Counted from the first letter of the stretch, positions 1-9,880 are shown. The stretch: 64,000 nucleotides of DNA from an uncultured Rhodospirillales bacterium (GCA_903828515.1 CAIKMD010000002.1:1-64000), one strand, 5' to 3'. Notes: generated by a model from the letters alone, not told the origin. A program made the numbers and translations.

Positions 1-483
<483 letters not shown>

Positions 484-619
484 GTTCGTCCTTTGCCACG
501 CAAGTGGTGAAGACGGCCTGTTGCTTGCAGCACAAAACCCCGCAAACTCAGAGCCTCGCAGACTTCGATATTCTTCTCTTCTCACAATCTCCAATATCTC
601 TAGCCAGCGTGGCTTCGCT

Positions 620-739
620 GGTCTGGTGGTTATAGCGAGGGACCTAACACCCGATCCCATCCCGAACTCGGCCGTGAAAACCCTCTGCGCCAATGGTACT
701 TCGTCTTAAGACGCGGAAGAGTAGGACGCTGCCAGATCT
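620..739 (+). rRNA. rrf: 5S ribosomal RNA
   Basis: The 5' end GGTCTGG (620-626) pairs with CCAGATC (732-738) to form helix I. The conserved internal stretch CCCGATCCCATCCCGAACTCGG is present, as is the GGTACTTCGTCTTAAGACGCGG region. Length of about 120 bases is normal. It lies about 135 bases after the 23S gene, as expected for one rRNA transcript. Confidence 0.95.
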
Positions 740-847
740 GCCAAGCCACGCACCTGAGATTTGAGTTACTCCATCGATTACTTGTCCCGCCGCTACCCGA
801 CCGCGCATATCGGACTTCTGCCGGCCAGGACGGCGATCAACGGTTGA

Positions 848-924
<77 letters not shown>

Positions 925-932
925 GATACATC

Positions 933-965
933 AAACCCGCCACGGTTTCCGTGGCGGGTTTTTTG
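933..965 (+). terminator. Rho-independent terminator of the rRNA/tRNA unit
   Basis: The stem AACCCGCCACGG (934-945) pairs with CCGTGGCGGGTT (949-960) across a 3-base loop and is followed by a run of T. It starts 9 bases after the CCA end of tRNA-fMet, so it most likely ends the rrn transcript. Confidence 0.9.
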
Positions 966-1027
966 TTGTCGGCGGTAAGCGTTGGACCGTCGCGTCATCG
1001 CTTGGGCGGGCGAACGATGATCGACGC

Positions 1028-2008
1028 TCAGTGCGATCCGGGCAGGAACTTCTCGGTCATGTATTTCGAGACGTCGGGCTCTTCGGGCAGCAGATTGATG
1101 TCGACGAAAGCGTGGCGTAAAGCCTCGAGGCCGTCGGCAGGGAATTTCCCGTCGGATGACATGGACGACATCACCGAATCGTAATTGCGCTCTTCGACTT
1201 CCTGGGAGAAGCCGTCGATCTTGCGCGCCATGGTCACCGTCTCGGCACGGTTGGCGCGCATCCAGGCGATGGTCTCGTACCAGCCTTTGAGGAACGCGCG
1301 CAGCGCGTCGGGTCGCTCGGCGATCAGCTTGTTCGAGGAATAGGCCACGTTCATCAGGAAGTTGTTGACGATCTGCGACGCCGGGATGAACAAGCGCCCG
1401 CGATTTTGCGTCTCGAACTGCCAGCCGAGCGCGGCATTGCCCATCACCGCATCGATCTGATGGGTTGTGAGCGCCGCGGTCTGAGCGAGGGAATCGGATC
1501 CGACGGTCACCAGGGTGAGATCGTCGCGCTGCCAGCCTTGCTGTTGTGCCAGACGCAGCACCAACCATTGCGTCACCGACCCCATCGTCGAGATGCCGAT
1601 CTTCTTGCCTTTGAGGTCGGCGATCGTGTGGATCGGCGAATCGGGGCCGAGCACCAAGCCATAGATGCCGGCGCCCACCATGACCGCGCCGACCGCTGTC
1701 TCGGGCGAGCCTTTGACCAGGAAGGCGAGGTCGGTTCCGGCGCCGAGACCGATATCGATCGCACCCGCCAGCATCGCCTGATGCAACTTGGCACTGCCTT
1801 CGAGCACTGACATCTGCACGTCGAGGCCGTTCTTTTCGTAGATGCCCTTCTCGATGCCGATGTTGAGCGCGTCGAAGGTGAACCCGCTGGCCGAACTGCG
1901 TGCGACTGCCAGCTTTTCCGCCGCCATGCCCGACGTCGTGCCGCAAACAAGCAGAGTACCCAGAGCAAACGCCCCCGCTGCCCAGCCGAATTCAAAACGT
2001 TTTGCCAT
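1028..2008 (-). CDS. ABC transporter substrate-binding protein, NMT1/SsuA/TauA-like
   Basis: A 326-residue periplasmic binding protein. An N-terminal signal peptide (residues 1 to about 28, hydrophobic core AAGAFALGTLLVC, ending SGMAAE) is followed by an NMT1/THI5-like fold typical of aliphatic sulfonate, nitrate or thiamine-precursor uptake. The ATG at 2008 is chosen because AGGAGAGG sits 6 bases upstream and the signal peptide starts there; the frame is open further upstream but that part runs into a tRNA relic. No permease or ATPase gene lies beside it, so the ligand is unknown and the protein must work with components encoded elsewhere. It is the only gene between tRNA-fMet and the tRNA-like repeat at 2057-2109, which suggests a small inserted segment. 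Confidence 0.85.
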   Translation of the reverse strand: MAKRFEFGWAAGAFALGTLLVCGTTSGMAAEKLAVARSSASGFTFDALNIGIEKGIYEKNGLDVQMSVLEGSAKLHQAMLAGAIDIGLGAGTDLAFLVKGSPETAVGAVMVGAGIYGLVLGPDSPIHTIADLKGKKIGISTMGSVTQWLVLRLAQQQGWQRDDLTLVTVGSDSLAQTAALTTHQIDAVMGNAALGWQFETQNRGRLFIPASQIVNNFLMNVAYSSNKLIAERPDALRAFLKGWYETIAWMRANRAETVTMARKIDGFSQEVEERNYDSVMSSMSSDGKFPADGLEALRHAFVDINLLPEEPDVSKYMTEKFLPGSH

Positions 2009-2056
2009 AACCTCTCCTTTTGCCCGCACCGTACAAAAAAGCGCGGTCCAGTGAAA

Positions 2057-2109
2057 CTCGTCAGGCCTGTAACCCGAAGGTCGCAGGTTCAAATCGCGTC
2101 CCCGCACCA
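2057..2109 (+). pseudogene. tRNA relic: degenerate copy of the 3' part of tRNA-fMet
   Basis: Aligning 2057-2109 with tRNA-fMet 871-924 gives about 46 identical positions of 54, with seven substitutions and one missing base. It keeps CTCGTCAGG, GAAGGTC, GCAGGTTCAAAT and GTCCCCGCACCA. The 5' acceptor strand and D arm are absent or unrecognisable, the TpsiC stem is disrupted (GCAGG against CGCGT) and the anticodon triplet reads TGT. It is therefore a nonfunctional remnant. A tRNA 3' end repeated on both sides of one gene is what an old site-specific integration or a tRNA-mediated duplication leaves behind. Confidence 0.75.
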
Positions 2110-2125
2110 AATTAGACGTCTCGGC

Positions 2126-2160
2126 AAGGCCCGCGGTCGAAAGACCTTGGGCCTTCTTTA
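2126..2160 (+). terminator. Rho-independent terminator after the tRNA relic
   Basis: AAGGCCC (2126-2132) pairs with GGGCCTT (2149-2155). An inner stem GGTC/GACC is closed by a GAAA tetraloop (2139-2142). The T-rich tail CTTTATT follows on the plus strand. It sits 16 bases after the CCA of the tRNA relic, so it looks like the former terminator of that tRNA unit. Confidence 0.8.
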
Positions 2161-2192
2161 TTGTTTGAGATTGTTTGAACGTCGGTCCGGCG

Positions 2193-3017
2193 TCAGGTCG
2201 GTTTTGCGTCGGCCTCGGGATGGAAGAGTTTTTCGCCTTCGAGCGTATAGGCGCCGATCGCGGCCTGGCCTTCTTTTGATACCAGCCAATCGGCGAATTT
2301 CTTGGCCAGATCGAGCTTGGCCTTGGGGTGAAGCTTCGGGTCGAGTTCGATCACGTCATAACGATTGAGCAGACGCAAATCGCCTTCGAGCGTGATGATC
2401 AACGTCGCCCGGTTCTTGAAACTGATCCAGGTACCGCGATCGGCCAGGGTATAGGCGTCGAGCCCGGCCGCCGCGTTAAGCGCCGCGCCCATGCCGCCGC
2501 CGATATCCTTGAACCACGGTCCGGCCTTGGTCGGATCGAGGCTTGCCATCTTCCAGATGCGTTTTTCGAGCGCGTCGGTGCCGCTCTTGTCGCCGCGCGA
2601 GACAAACGGCGCGCCGGCATTCCAGATGTTCTTGAAGCCGGCGACGACATCGTGGCCGCCGATCAGCTTCGCCGGATCCGCCTTCGCGCCGACGATGATG
2701 AAATCATTCCAGGCGAGTTCACGCCTCGTGATGCCGTGGCCCTCTTTCATGAACAGGTCCTCGGCGTCGGGATCGTGGACCAGCACGAGGTCGGCATCGC
2801 CGCGCCGTGCGGTGTCGAGCGCCTGACCGGTACCGAGGGCCACGACATGGACGTCGATGCCCGATGTCTTCTTGAAGAGCGGCAGGATCTGTCCGAGCAG
2901 GCCGCTATTGTCGACCGACGTGGTCGATGCCAGGACGATGAAGGGATCCTCCGCGCGGGCAACCCCGCCCAACAGAATCAGGGCGGCACAGACGAAAAAA
3001 ACGAAGCGGCTTTTCAT
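2193..3017 (-). CDS. tupA: Tungstate-type ABC transporter substrate-binding protein TupA
   Basis: A 274-residue periplasmic binding protein for tungstate or a related oxyanion. The signal peptide ends at VARAED (about residue 23). The mature start LASTTSVDNSGLL matches the TupA hallmark TTS...DSGLL, which binds the oxyanion. The ATG at 3017 has a strong GGAGGAAA ribosome binding site, and its ATGA overlaps the stop of tupB. Tungstate against molybdate cannot be separated by eye. No TupC ATPase gene follows before the next terminator or gene. Confidence 0.88.
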   Translation of the reverse strand: MKSRFVFFVCAALILLGGVARAEDPFIVLASTTSVDNSGLLGQILPLFKKTSGIDVHVVALGTGQALDTARRGDADLVLVHDPDAEDLFMKEGHGITRRELAWNDFIIVGAKADPAKLIGGHDVVAGFKNIWNAGAPFVSRGDKSGTDALEKRIWKMASLDPTKAGPWFKDIGGGMGAALNAAAGLDAYTLADRGTWISFKNRATLIITLEGDLRLLNRYDVIELDPKLHPKAKLDLAKKFADWLVSKEGQAAIGAYTLEGEKLFHPEADAKPT

Positions 3018-3712
3018 GGTCGTTTCCTCCGGTCGGCGATGGCAAAGGCGGCGCCGTTCAACGCGATGCTGATGGTAATCAGCACCAGACCGAGCGCAAG
3101 CGCGAACGGCAAATTGCCCATGCTGGTCTGCAGCGCGATCGCGGTCGTCATGGTGCGGGTGAATCCCGCGATATTGCCCCCCACGATGATGATCGCGCCC
3201 ACTTCTGAAATGGTCCGGCCGAACCCGGCCAGCAGCGCCGTCAGCAACGGAAGCCGCGCGAGTTTCAGCAATTCCGGAATGATTTCGGCTCTGGTGGCGC
3301 CGGCCATCTGCAAGCCGTCGCCATAGAGCGCCCACATCTCCTCGGCGGCGCGATGCACGATCGCGGTAACGATCGGCGTCGCGAGCACGGTTTGGACGAT
3401 CACCATCGCGGGGGGCGTGAAGAGCAGTCCCCACGCGCCGAGCGGTCCCGCGCGCGAGAAAAGGATATAAGCCGCGAGCCCGACGACGACCGGCGGCAAT
3501 CCCAGCAACGAATTGGCCAGGAGCACCAGAGCGCGTCGGCCCGGAAAGCGAAACACGGCCAAAGCCGCGCCGGCGACCGAGCCCAGGACACCCGCGATCA
3601 GCGCCGCGGCGAGGCTCACGGTCAGCGAGAGGCGAATGATCGCATAAAGTTCGGCGTCGCCACTGAGGATGAGCCTCAGGGCGAGGGCGACCGCATTGGA
3701 AAAATCATCCAT
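3014..3712 (-). CDS. tupB: Tungstate-type ABC transporter permease TupB
   Basis: A 232-residue inner-membrane permease with about five hydrophobic segments. The EAA-type loop, which contacts the ATPase, reads LQMAGATRAEIIPELLKLARLPLLTA around residues 135-160. Length fits the TupB family. It is transcribed just before tupA with a 4-base overlap (3014-3017), so the two are translationally coupled. The cognate ATPase must come from elsewhere, since the next gene on this strand upstream is unrelated. Confidence 0.85.
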   Translation of the reverse strand: MDDFSNAVALALRLILSGDAELYAIIRLSLTVSLAAALIAGVLGSVAGAALAVFRFPGRRALVLLANSLLGLPPVVVGLAAYILFSRAGPLGAWGLLFTPPAMVIVQTVLATPIVTAIVHRAAEEMWALYGDGLQMAGATRAEIIPELLKLARLPLLTALLAGFGRTISEVGAIIIVGGNIAGFTRTMTTAIALQTSMGNLPFALALGLVLITISIALNGAAFAIADRRKRP

Positions 3713-3810
3713 TGCCTCTTCATGCCCGATTTACCCGATTTTGTCAGGCGTTCACGGCAGGACGGGGCGAGGCCTTAAGAAGCTTCGGTATGCGCGACGG
3801 TGTTTTGACG

Positions 3811-5184
3811 CTACTCAGCGGCGGAACGCGGCGAGGTTACGGACCTTTCCCCGAATTCCCGCAAGGCACGCAGCATGGAGGCAAGGCTGGCGCTGCGGAG
3901 GGGAACGTAGGGTTTGCCGGCCTGCTGGCACAGGCGTTTCAGTGTCAGAGCCGCTGGATGGCTGATGCAGTCGACCGGGAAGAAGGCTACCTGGGCGCGG
4001 CTGACGAGGCCGGGCAACAAATCGGCACGCTCCTCGATACCGCCATCGTGATGAACCAATTCGCCGGCTGCTTGTTCGACGACGGAGCGGAGCCGGGCGA
4101 CCTGATGCGGCCGCCCACCGACATAGAGGATCACAGCGCCGGCGAGGTCGAGGCTCTCGGCCGGTTCTTCCCCGATCTGGGTCGATGCAAGTTGTTCCTC
4201 GACAGCTTCGATCTCGGCCCGCAAAGCAAGAACCTCTTCCTCGAGCGCAAGCCGGGAGCGTTCGTGCCTGGTATTTGCGGCCGTGAGGTCTTCGGCACGC
4301 TTTTCGGCGCGTTCCCGCCGCAACACTTCGCGGTCGAGCAGCTTGCGCAGATCGGCGATCAACGCGTGGAGTGTGACGATTTCCGATACGCTACCCAAAG
4401 CGGATGATGTCGCGACCGCGCTGTGTCGCTCGATTTGCACCGAGAGGGCCGCATTGAGTTCACGAATCTTTGCATCACGCGAAACGATACCATCGCGCAA
4501 TTGCGTCTGTTGGCGCTCCAATCGTTCTTCGAGCGCGGCCTTTTCTTCTTCGAGCTGGTGGAGGCGGCGAATATCCGCACGGTTGGCGGCCCCGACCAGA
4601 TGCGACAGCATGTGGACGTCGCCGAATATCTGCCGGACGAGTCCGTCGCTTGTCTTCGGATGGGTCATGGTCGCCCAATAGGCGCCGGGGATTTCGCCCG
4701 CGTGGCGCGCCTCGGTCCACAGCACGCGCAACTCCTCGACATTTTTCGCCGGTGCGAAATGATGGATCGCGGCGGCGTGGCGACGGTCGAGCGCCTTCTG
4801 AATCTGCTTGGCCAAGAGGTCGCGATGATTGATAGCGGATACCGCGATCGTGTGGAGATCGTGATCCGTCGGATTTTCGGTGGCCCCGCTATGGAACTTG
4901 CGCACCAGCGCGCGCAATTCGCCGGCGGTAAGGCAGGTGCCGATGATCGAGCAATGCAAGGACGAACCGAGATCCCAAATCTTGCGGCGCGCTGTGACTT
5001 CGGCCTCGACCGGCGACGGGCCGCCAGCCAGTACAGGCAGCGTTTTGTCGACGCGAACGAACGCGGTCGATGCGGTCGCGGCAAAGCGCAGGCTACCAGG
5101 CGGGGAAGCCGCCCTCGTGCCAAGCATTAACTCCCAGGATTTCGATGCGAGGTCCGGTTTCATCTGGCGCTCGATATATTCCAT
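3811..5184 (-). CDS. DUF2325 domain-containing coiled-coil protein
   Basis: 457 residues. The C-terminal 100 residues (from about AVILYVGGRPHQVARLRSV) match the DUF2325 pattern: a beta strand with GGR, then HHDGG, then a conserved C-x-SH segment (VDCISHPA) and a final KRLCQQAGKPYVPLRS. Residues about 205-330 are rich in E, R and L heptads and should form a coiled coil. The N-terminal part has a CSIIGTCLTAGELRALVRK motif seen in the longer DUF2325 proteins. The biochemical role is unknown. The ATG at 5184 is used; an in-frame ATG eight codons in (MKPDL) is also possible. Confidence 0.75.
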   Translation of the reverse strand: MEYIERQMKPDLASKSWELMLGTRAASPPGSLRFAATASTAFVRVDKTLPVLAGGPSPVEAEVTARRKIWDLGSSLHCSIIGTCLTAGELRALVRKFHSGATENPTDHDLHTIAVSAINHRDLLAKQIQKALDRRHAAAIHHFAPAKNVEELRVLWTEARHAGEIPGAYWATMTHPKTSDGLVRQIFGDVHMLSHLVGAANRADIRRLHQLEEEKAALEERLERQQTQLRDGIVSRDAKIRELNAALSVQIERHSAVATSSALGSVSEIVTLHALIADLRKLLDREVLRRERAEKRAEDLTAANTRHERSRLALEEEVLALRAEIEAVEEQLASTQIGEEPAESLDLAGAVILYVGGRPHQVARLRSVVEQAAGELVHHDGGIEERADLLPGLVSRAQVAFFPVDCISHPAALTLKRLCQQAGKPYVPLRSASLASMLRALREFGERSVTSPRSAAE

Positions 5185-5410
5185 AAGATATAGCGATAGT
5201 GCCAGATTTCATGCCGCCGAGTCAAAGCGGTCAATTCAACCGCCCGGTGCCTGGGCGATGAGCGTTTTTCACCCTCTGAACGGGCAATTTTTCCGATCAT
5301 TCGCAACGCGCAGGGCGGCTTTGATGAGCGTCCAGCCCACTTTGCGATAAAGACGCCATGCCCTAGGATCGGCGCCTTGGCGGCCGGAAATCGCGAGCAT
5401 CGAGGAATTC

Positions 5411-5653
5411 ATGTCTGATCAAACTGGGACGGTCGGGATTGTCTGTCCGACCTGCCGCCAACACAATCGGCACAATCTCGGTTGGCTCAAAACCGTTCCG
5501 GCTTGGGACTGCTCGTTTTGCGGTGCCGCCCTGGAACTCGACTATGCCGATTTGACGAAGTTTCTGAGCGACGACAAGGCCGACGGCGCCGAATTCATCG
5601 CGCGGCTGTCGCCACGCAATACGCGCGGCATTACCACGCGCCGTACCCGATAA
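5411..5653 (+). CDS. Small zinc-ribbon protein
   Basis: 80 residues with two cysteine knuckles, CPTC near residue 12 and CSFC near residue 34, spaced as in a zinc ribbon. The C terminus is basic (TRGITTRRTR). A GAGG ribosome binding site lies 6 bases before the ATG. The gene stands alone between the leftward DUF2325 gene and a Rieske oxygenase gene. A nucleic-acid or protein-binding role would fit but is not shown. Confidence 0.65.
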   Translation: MSDQTGTVGIVCPTCRQHNRHNLGWLKTVPAWDCSFCGAALELDYADLTKFLSDDKADGAEFIARLSPRNTRGITTRRTR

Positions 5654-5804
5654 CGGCTCGCCGTCCGACGGGCCTCCGTGCCACGTGATGCCCAAGCAGC
5701 ATCGGAACGGCAATAAAACGATATTTGACGGATCGACGGAACGGGCCGACTCTCTTTGCCAAGGTGCGCAATGTCGCGCCGGCGTTTAAGAGAGGGAAGC
5801 CCGC

Positions 5805-6971
5805 ATGAAACAATCCGAAAACGAGCTTTTGACGCGGGTCGGTCCTGGCACGCCCTGTGGCGAGATGCTGCGGCGCTATTGGTGGCCGATCAAAGTCGCC
5901 GAGCATCTCGGGCCGGGGCCGGAGATCGTCAAACTCCTCGGCGAGGAGTTCGTCCTGTTCCGCGCGGGTAACGGAACGCTCGGCCTGCTCGATAAGCATT
6001 GCTGTCACCGCAACGCATCGCTGGAATACGGCCGGGTCGAGGAACAAGGCCTGCGCTGCTGCTACCACGGCTGGCTTTACGGTACTGATGGCAAATGCCT
6101 CGATCAGCCCTGTGAACCCGCCTCCAGCGACTTCAAGAACAAAATCCGCCAGGGTGCCTATCCGGTGCGCGAGATATCGGGCTTTGTCTTTGCCTATATC
6201 GGGCCGAGGCCGGCGCCGGAATTCCCGAATTACGATCTGCTCTTCGATCCGAACTGCAACAAGATCGTGCAAGCGCGGGACATTCACGGCAACTGGTTGC
6301 AGCGCGTCGACAACATGCTGGATTCACTGCACGTCATGGCGCTGCATGCGAGCGTCTATCCCGAACTCGCGATGGTTCGCCCCGATATCTGCGACTGGCA
6401 CGAGCGCGATTACGGCATCGAGATGAATCTCGAATATCCCAACGACGTGAAGGACCGGCATCATTACGCGTTTCCAGCGATCAACCGCGTCCATGTCTGG
6501 CGGGTCGGCAGCGAGCCGTTTCAGTTCATGCAGTTCGTCACCCCGCTCGACGATTTCCACAACATCTCGTTTCAGATCTGGGGGTCCGACAATGCGAAGC
6601 CGCCTTACACGACCCGGGCGGCCAAGTTCCGCGCGAGTGAGGTTGGCAATATCCGGCGGATCGAGGATGGCTGGTGGAACATCTGGGACCGCGATCAGGA
6701 TGACGCAGCGATCGAAAGCCAAGGGCTCATTTCGGATCGTACCAACGAAAACCTCGCTACCTCGGATCGCGGCATCGTCATGATGCGCGCCATGGTCAGG
6801 CAGGCCATCGAAGACGTGAAAAACGGCAAGGATCCGAAACACGTCATCCGCGGCGACAACCCCCGAATCCGGCTCGAGGCTTTCAAGACCAATCTCGGCG
6901 ACGATGAGGGTGGGGTGCGTAATCCCGAACTCGGCAAGAAACTGAAAGTGGAGCCGCGCTTCGCCTTCTGA
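5805..6971 (+). CDS. Rieske [2Fe-2S] aromatic ring-hydroxylating oxygenase, alpha subunit type (copy 1)
   Basis: A 388-residue oxygenase component. The Rieske cluster ligands are C66-x-H68 and C85-x-x-H88. The mononuclear iron motif D-x2-H-x4-H is D173, H176, H181. Such enzymes insert oxygen into aromatic or heterocyclic rings, or demethylate, using electrons from a separate reductase. No beta subunit or reductase gene is adjacent, as in the single-subunit phthalate/vanillate class. It is very similar to the 388-residue protein encoded on the opposite strand at 11228-12394, and the two flank a transporter block. The ribosome binding site is GAGGGAA. The substrate is unknown. Confidence 0.9.
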   Translation: MKQSENELLTRVGPGTPCGEMLRRYWWPIKVAEHLGPGPEIVKLLGEEFVLFRAGNGTLGLLDKHCCHRNASLEYGRVEEQGLRCCYHGWLYGTDGKCLDQPCEPASSDFKNKIRQGAYPVREISGFVFAYIGPRPAPEFPNYDLLFDPNCNKIVQARDIHGNWLQRVDNMLDSLHVMALHASVYPELAMVRPDICDWHERDYGIEMNLEYPNDVKDRHHYAFPAINRVHVWRVGSEPFQFMQFVTPLDDFHNISFQIWGSDNAKPPYTTRAAKFRASEVGNIRRIEDGWWNIWDRDQDDAAIESQGLISDRTNENLATSDRGIVMMRAMVRQAIEDVKNGKDPKHVIRGDNPRIRLEAFKTNLGDDEGGVRNPELGKKLKVEPRFAF

Positions 6972-6975
6972 TGCT

Positions 6976-8727
6976 TCAGGAATTCGCGATGAATTCCCGC
7001 CGCCGCATGACCACGCAATAGATCGCGACGATGGGCAGCATCAGGAACAGCATCAGGAATGCCAGCGCGGCGGCATCTCCAAGCCCGCCCGACAGCCAGA
7101 GGTTCCAGATCACCACCGGCAGCGTGATGTTGTCGCGCGTGGTTAGAATGACCGCGAGGGTCAGTTCGCGGAAGGTCAGCAGGGCGATCCACAGCCAGGC
7201 ATAAAGCAGCGTCGGCGCGAGCAGGGGTGCCACGATGCGGCGCAGGACGCCGCCGGTCGTGGCGCCCCCCATCTGGCCGGATTCTTCAAGCTCGCGATGA
7301 ATCTGAATCATGCCGCTATTGGTCATCCGCGTTCCATAGCTGGTGCGCGCGACGATGAAGACCGCCAGGAGAATCCAGATTGTGCCGAAAATCGGCACCA
7401 CTGGTTGGACTACAAAAAGGGTGATCAGAAGCACGCCGACGCCGAAGACGATGCTGGGCACGGCATGGGGCAGAAAGGCGATGAAATCGAACCATGAGCG
7501 GCCGCGAATGCGCGAGCGCAGCACGATCCACGAGAAGGCGAGGCTCAACGCCAGCGTCAGGGTCGGCACCAGAACCATGAGGATGCCGGTATTGAGAATT
7601 CCCTCGCCGACCATATCGCGCGGCAAACGCGCGTAACGGGCGAAGGACATGGTCGCGAACGCCGCTGTCGACGGCAATTGGAAATAGGGAAGCAGCGAGG
7701 CCCAGGCCAGCAACAGGATCGGCACGAGCTTGCTGGCGCAGAGATAGAAACCGATAAAAGCCCAGGCGACGTACTTCATCGCGCCGAGCGATAGCAGGGC
7801 AGGCCGGTATCCTTTGCCGCGCACGACCTGATAGCGATGCGCGCGAACCTGCATGCGCCCATACCACCAGCTGAAGAACCCGGCGAGCGCGATCAACACG
7901 GTCGACAGCGCCGCGACCAGACCGTAATTCGGCAACCCGTTATTGGGGTTGAGCTGGAGGACCAGGTAGCTCGAGAAAGTGAAGATGCGGTTTCCCCAGC
8001 CGATGATCGCCGGCACGTCGAAGGCCGAGAACCCGATGGTGAAGATGTAAATCGCGGCGGCGAGAACCCCCGGCCATGCGAGCGGTATCGTCACGGTTCG
8101 CAGAACGCGGCCGAAACTCGCGCCCGACATCTGCGCCGCTTCCTCGAGTGCCGGATCCGCCGAGCGAAAGACGGCGGCCGTCATGATGAAAGCGACGGGC
8201 GCGAGGTCGAGACCTTGTACCCATCCCATGCCCATGACGGTCGCGACGTTCAAAGGTGGCCCGCTGAGGCCAAAAGTCTGCTGGAGCCAGACATTGAGCA
8301 AGCCGATCCGCGGATGGAGCAGGAACAGCCATCCCATGGCGGTGGCGAATCCGGGAATGGACAATCCGATCGCCATGAAGGTGAAAAGCACGGATTTGCC
8401 CGGGAAGTCCGTCCGCTCGACCAGCCAGGCCGCCGGCAAGCCGAAGGCGAGGGCGACCACCAGCGTGACGAAGGCGAAATAGAACGTGTTGACCAGCACG
8501 CGATAGGTGAACGGATCGAGGAAGGTCGTCAGGTAATTGGACAGGGAATAGGTCGACGCGGGATCTCCTACGCCGCCGGTCCTGAAGCTGAGCCAGACGA
8601 TGACGGCGAGGACCGAGAGGATGATCACGCTCGCGAATGTCGCCGCGATCAGGAACAGGGCGGGCCAGGGATCGCCCGTTTTCCGTGTGTTAAGCCGCCA
8701 TAGGGGCCTGACCGATGTGAGCGCCAT
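6976..8727 (-). CDS. Fused ABC transporter permease, ferric-iron/polyamine type
   Basis: 583 residues with about twelve hydrophobic segments arranged as two homologous permease halves, like FbpB/AfuB. Each half carries an EAA loop: EAAQMSGASFGRVLRTVTIPL near residue 195 and EESGQMGGATTGGVLRRIVAPL near residue 480. It is the last gene of a leftward set: Rieske oxygenase, two binding proteins, permease. No ATPase gene is present in that set. Despite the family name, the neighbours suggest an organic substrate. It ends 4 bases from the convergent Rieske gene. Confidence 0.88.
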   Translation of the reverse strand: MALTSVRPLWRLNTRKTGDPWPALFLIAATFASVIILSVLAVIVWLSFRTGGVGDPASTYSLSNYLTTFLDPFTYRVLVNTFYFAFVTLVVALAFGLPAAWLVERTDFPGKSVLFTFMAIGLSIPGFATAMGWLFLLHPRIGLLNVWLQQTFGLSGPPLNVATVMGMGWVQGLDLAPVAFIMTAAVFRSADPALEEAAQMSGASFGRVLRTVTIPLAWPGVLAAAIYIFTIGFSAFDVPAIIGWGNRIFTFSSYLVLQLNPNNGLPNYGLVAALSTVLIALAGFFSWWYGRMQVRAHRYQVVRGKGYRPALLSLGAMKYVAWAFIGFYLCASKLVPILLLAWASLLPYFQLPSTAAFATMSFARYARLPRDMVGEGILNTGILMVLVPTLTLALSLAFSWIVLRSRIRGRSWFDFIAFLPHAVPSIVFGVGVLLITLFVVQPVVPIFGTIWILLAVFIVARTSYGTRMTNSGMIQIHRELEESGQMGGATTGGVLRRIVAPLLAPTLLYAWLWIALLTFRELTLAVILTTRDNITLPVVIWNLWLSGGLGDAAALAFLMLFLMLPIVAIYCVVMRRREFIANS

Positions 8728-8779
8728 CTGAACGCTTTTCTTCAGCGGTTGTGACGGCGCATTCGTTCGTCAACCGCGC

Positions 8780-9880
8780 TCATTGTTGTTTGGTCAGCAT
8801 TTCGACGATCTTGGTCTGGGCGGGAATGGTCTCGGGGTGTTGTTTCCACCAGGCGATGGTGAACTCGCGGAAGGTGATGCCCTGTTTTTCGTAATCGGCG
8901 ATGACCTTGTGCATGTGGGAATCAGGAAACGTATCGAGATCCGTGTTGCTGGTTTTCCACTGAATATCCTGTCCCTCCGCGGTGAGCAGGTAGGTGGTGA
9001 AGAGGATGCCCGCATTCGGATGCGCGGCGTTCTTCGGAATGAACATGTAGTAGTAACGGCGGCCGGCGAAATCCGTGGGCACGGCGAAATTGACCGGCGC
9101 GCCGGCCCGTGCGTAATTGTCCCAATCCCGCCCGCCGCAATCCATGGCGAATCCCGCGAACTCCCCGGAGGCGATGCGTTCCAGTTCCTGGCAGCCGACG
9201 AGGCCGGAGATTTGTCCCGAGAATTTTTTGGCGAAATCCAATGCCTTTTCGGGCCCCCAGACATCGTTCGCCGAGAGGAGATCGAACGCCGCCCCGTAGG
9301 GTGTCGTGCCCAGCTTGCCTTTCCATTCCGGCCGCAACAGGTCCATAAGACTGGTCGGTTTCATCGGCGCGAGCTTGGTGTTGTAGACGATGCCGCCGGG
9401 CAGCGTGGTGAGGATGCGGACGACCATGCCGTCGGCCTCGACGAAGTGGTCGTCGAGACGACCGGGCAGCAGCGAAGCCCAGGTCACGGGCATCGTCATG
9501 TTCTTCGCCACGGCGGTGACCATGTGGATGGTGGTGCCGAGAAACGCGTCGGCGGGCGCGGGCTGTCCCGAGGACTGGCTGACGGCGACCTTATTCAGCA
9601 ACTGCGGGACCGACGAAGCATCGGGCGTGATGCGCGCGACGATGTTCGTGCCAAACATTGCGTTCATGCCGCTGATCTCTTTGGTCATGCCGTCGACGCC
9701 GCCCAGCAAGCCGCCGGACAGCGAGCCGGCCCAGACGTCGAGCCGCCCCTCCTTGTTGGCTTCGGCGATGATCTTGCTCAGCGCCGGGCTCGGCTCGGCT
9801 GCGGCCGCTGAACCCGCGATCATCGTCAGCAACAGGATGGCGATACAGCGTGAGAGGCATTCGATCGATAGGCTGGTCAT
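8780..9880 (-). CDS. ABC transporter extracellular solute-binding protein (tandem copy a)
   Basis: 366 residues with a signal peptide ending GSAAAAEPS (about residue 28). It belongs to the AfuA/FbpA/PotD-like solute-binding fold. It is strongly similar along its full length to the protein encoded at 9913-11016: shared stretches include MNAMFGTNIV, LPGGIVYNTKLAP and VIADYEKQGI, and both end MLTKQQ or LLTKQQ. The gene begins 32 bases after that paralogue and 52 bases before the fused permease gene, so all three are likely cotranscribed. Ligand unknown. Confidence 0.88.
   Translation of the reverse strand: MTSLSIECLSRCIAILLLTMIAGSAAAAEPSPALSKIIAEANKEGRLDVWAGSLSGGLLGGVDGMTKEISGMNAMFGTNIVARITPDASSVPQLLNKVAVSQSSGQPAPADAFLGTTIHMVTAVAKNMTMPVTWASLLPGRLDDHFVEADGMVVRILTTLPGGIVYNTKLAPMKPTSLMDLLRPEWKGKLGTTPYGAAFDLLSANDVWGPEKALDFAKKFSGQISGLVGCQELERIASGEFAGFAMDCGGRDWDNYARAGAPVNFAVPTDFAGRRYYYMFIPKNAAHPNAGILFTTYLLTAEGQDIQWKTSNTDLDTFPDSHMHKVIADYEKQGITFREFTIAWWKQHPETIPAQTKIVEMLTKQQ

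Noticed and set aside
2009-2110. N-terminal extension of the orphan binding protein into the tRNA relic
   Set aside because: The extension has no ribosome binding site and the signal peptide starts at the internal ATG (2008).
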